64,000 nucleotides of DNA from Volutella citrinella. Lineage: Eukaryota; Ascomycota; Sordariomycetes; Hypocreales; Nectriaceae. The DNA lies in assembly GCA_034401135.1 (NCBI GenBank), contig JAWZSP010000002.1, positions 806,001-870,000 of the forward strand, given 5' to 3'. The notes under the pieces are model-generated. The model was given only the letters and a program-made list of their open reading frames with translations. It did not search any database and was not told where the DNA came from. A program made the translations under genes and the position numbers. Shown piece after piece: positions 63,928-64,000 of the stretch; within the stretch, counting starts at the first letter, position 1, and the number at the start of each line of letters is the position of its first letter.

Positions 63928-64000
63928 CTTTGCCATGCTGCGGTCATTACCATACTCATAGACTAGTTCAAAGAATGGGCGGTTACGCTTTATATCAATG

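Noticed and set aside
1..64000. CRISPR arrays, prokaryotic operons or ribosome-binding sites
   Set aside because: The window has spliceosomal introns and fungal gene families throughout; such features are not expected and none was seen.

Overview
The window is nuclear DNA of a filamentous ascomycete, by gene content probably a sordariomycete and possibly of the order Hypocreales (inference). Genes are short-spaced, lie on both strands and carry introns of about 46-105 bases with GTRNGT donors and CTAAC/CTGAC-like branch sites. The protein families (siderophore NRPS, SidF-type acyltransferase, MirB-type MFS, IAT-like Ntn hydrolase, DAL5-type permease, Zn2Cys6 regulator, small secreted proteins) are typical of Pezizomycotina. 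I see no tRNA, rRNA, CRISPR array or intact transposon. All exon joins were read by eye.

Left part (1-15 kb): the 5' part of a DUF676-type serine-hydrolase gene that runs off the edge; a 2OG-Fe(II) oxygenase gene with a disturbed reading frame; the ER 3-hydroxyacyl-CoA dehydratase of very-long-chain fatty acid elongation; an F-box protein; a single-pass membrane protein with a PPAY motif; a secreted GMC oxidoreductase; an aspartate aminotransferase; and a small conserved protein with a possible myristoylation site.

Centre (15-38.6 kb): a siderophore gene cluster. In order it holds an ABCC transporter (-), a SidF-type hydroxyornithine acyltransferase (+), an intronless 3,946-residue NRPS (+) and a MirB/Sit1-type siderophore importer (-). 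The order recalls the fusarinine cluster of Aspergillus (sidF, sidD, ABC transporter, mirD). The NRPS, however, ends in the T-C-T-C tail of ferrichrome synthetases, has only two A domains, and begins with a condensation domain that has lost its active-site histidines. Four perfect ATCWGATAA sites (the SreA iron-repressor motif) lie in the three intergenic regions that serve these genes, which suggests one iron-repressed regulon. Ornithine hydroxylase (SidA) and the SidH/SidI acyl-CoA enzymes are not in the window and must be encoded elsewhere.

The 37.7-48 kb stretch is gene-poor. It holds only small secreted-protein candidates and a lectin-like gene with an in-frame stop, so it looks like an accessory or decaying segment.

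Right part (48-64 kb): a compact run of a secreted carboxylesterase, an SDR, an isopenicillin-N-acyltransferase-like Ntn hydrolase, an NmrA-like protein, a class-I glutamine amidotransferase, a DAL5-type permease, a PLP aminotransferase and a Zn2Cys6 regulator. It could be a small catabolic or tailoring cluster, but no scaffold-forming synthase is present.
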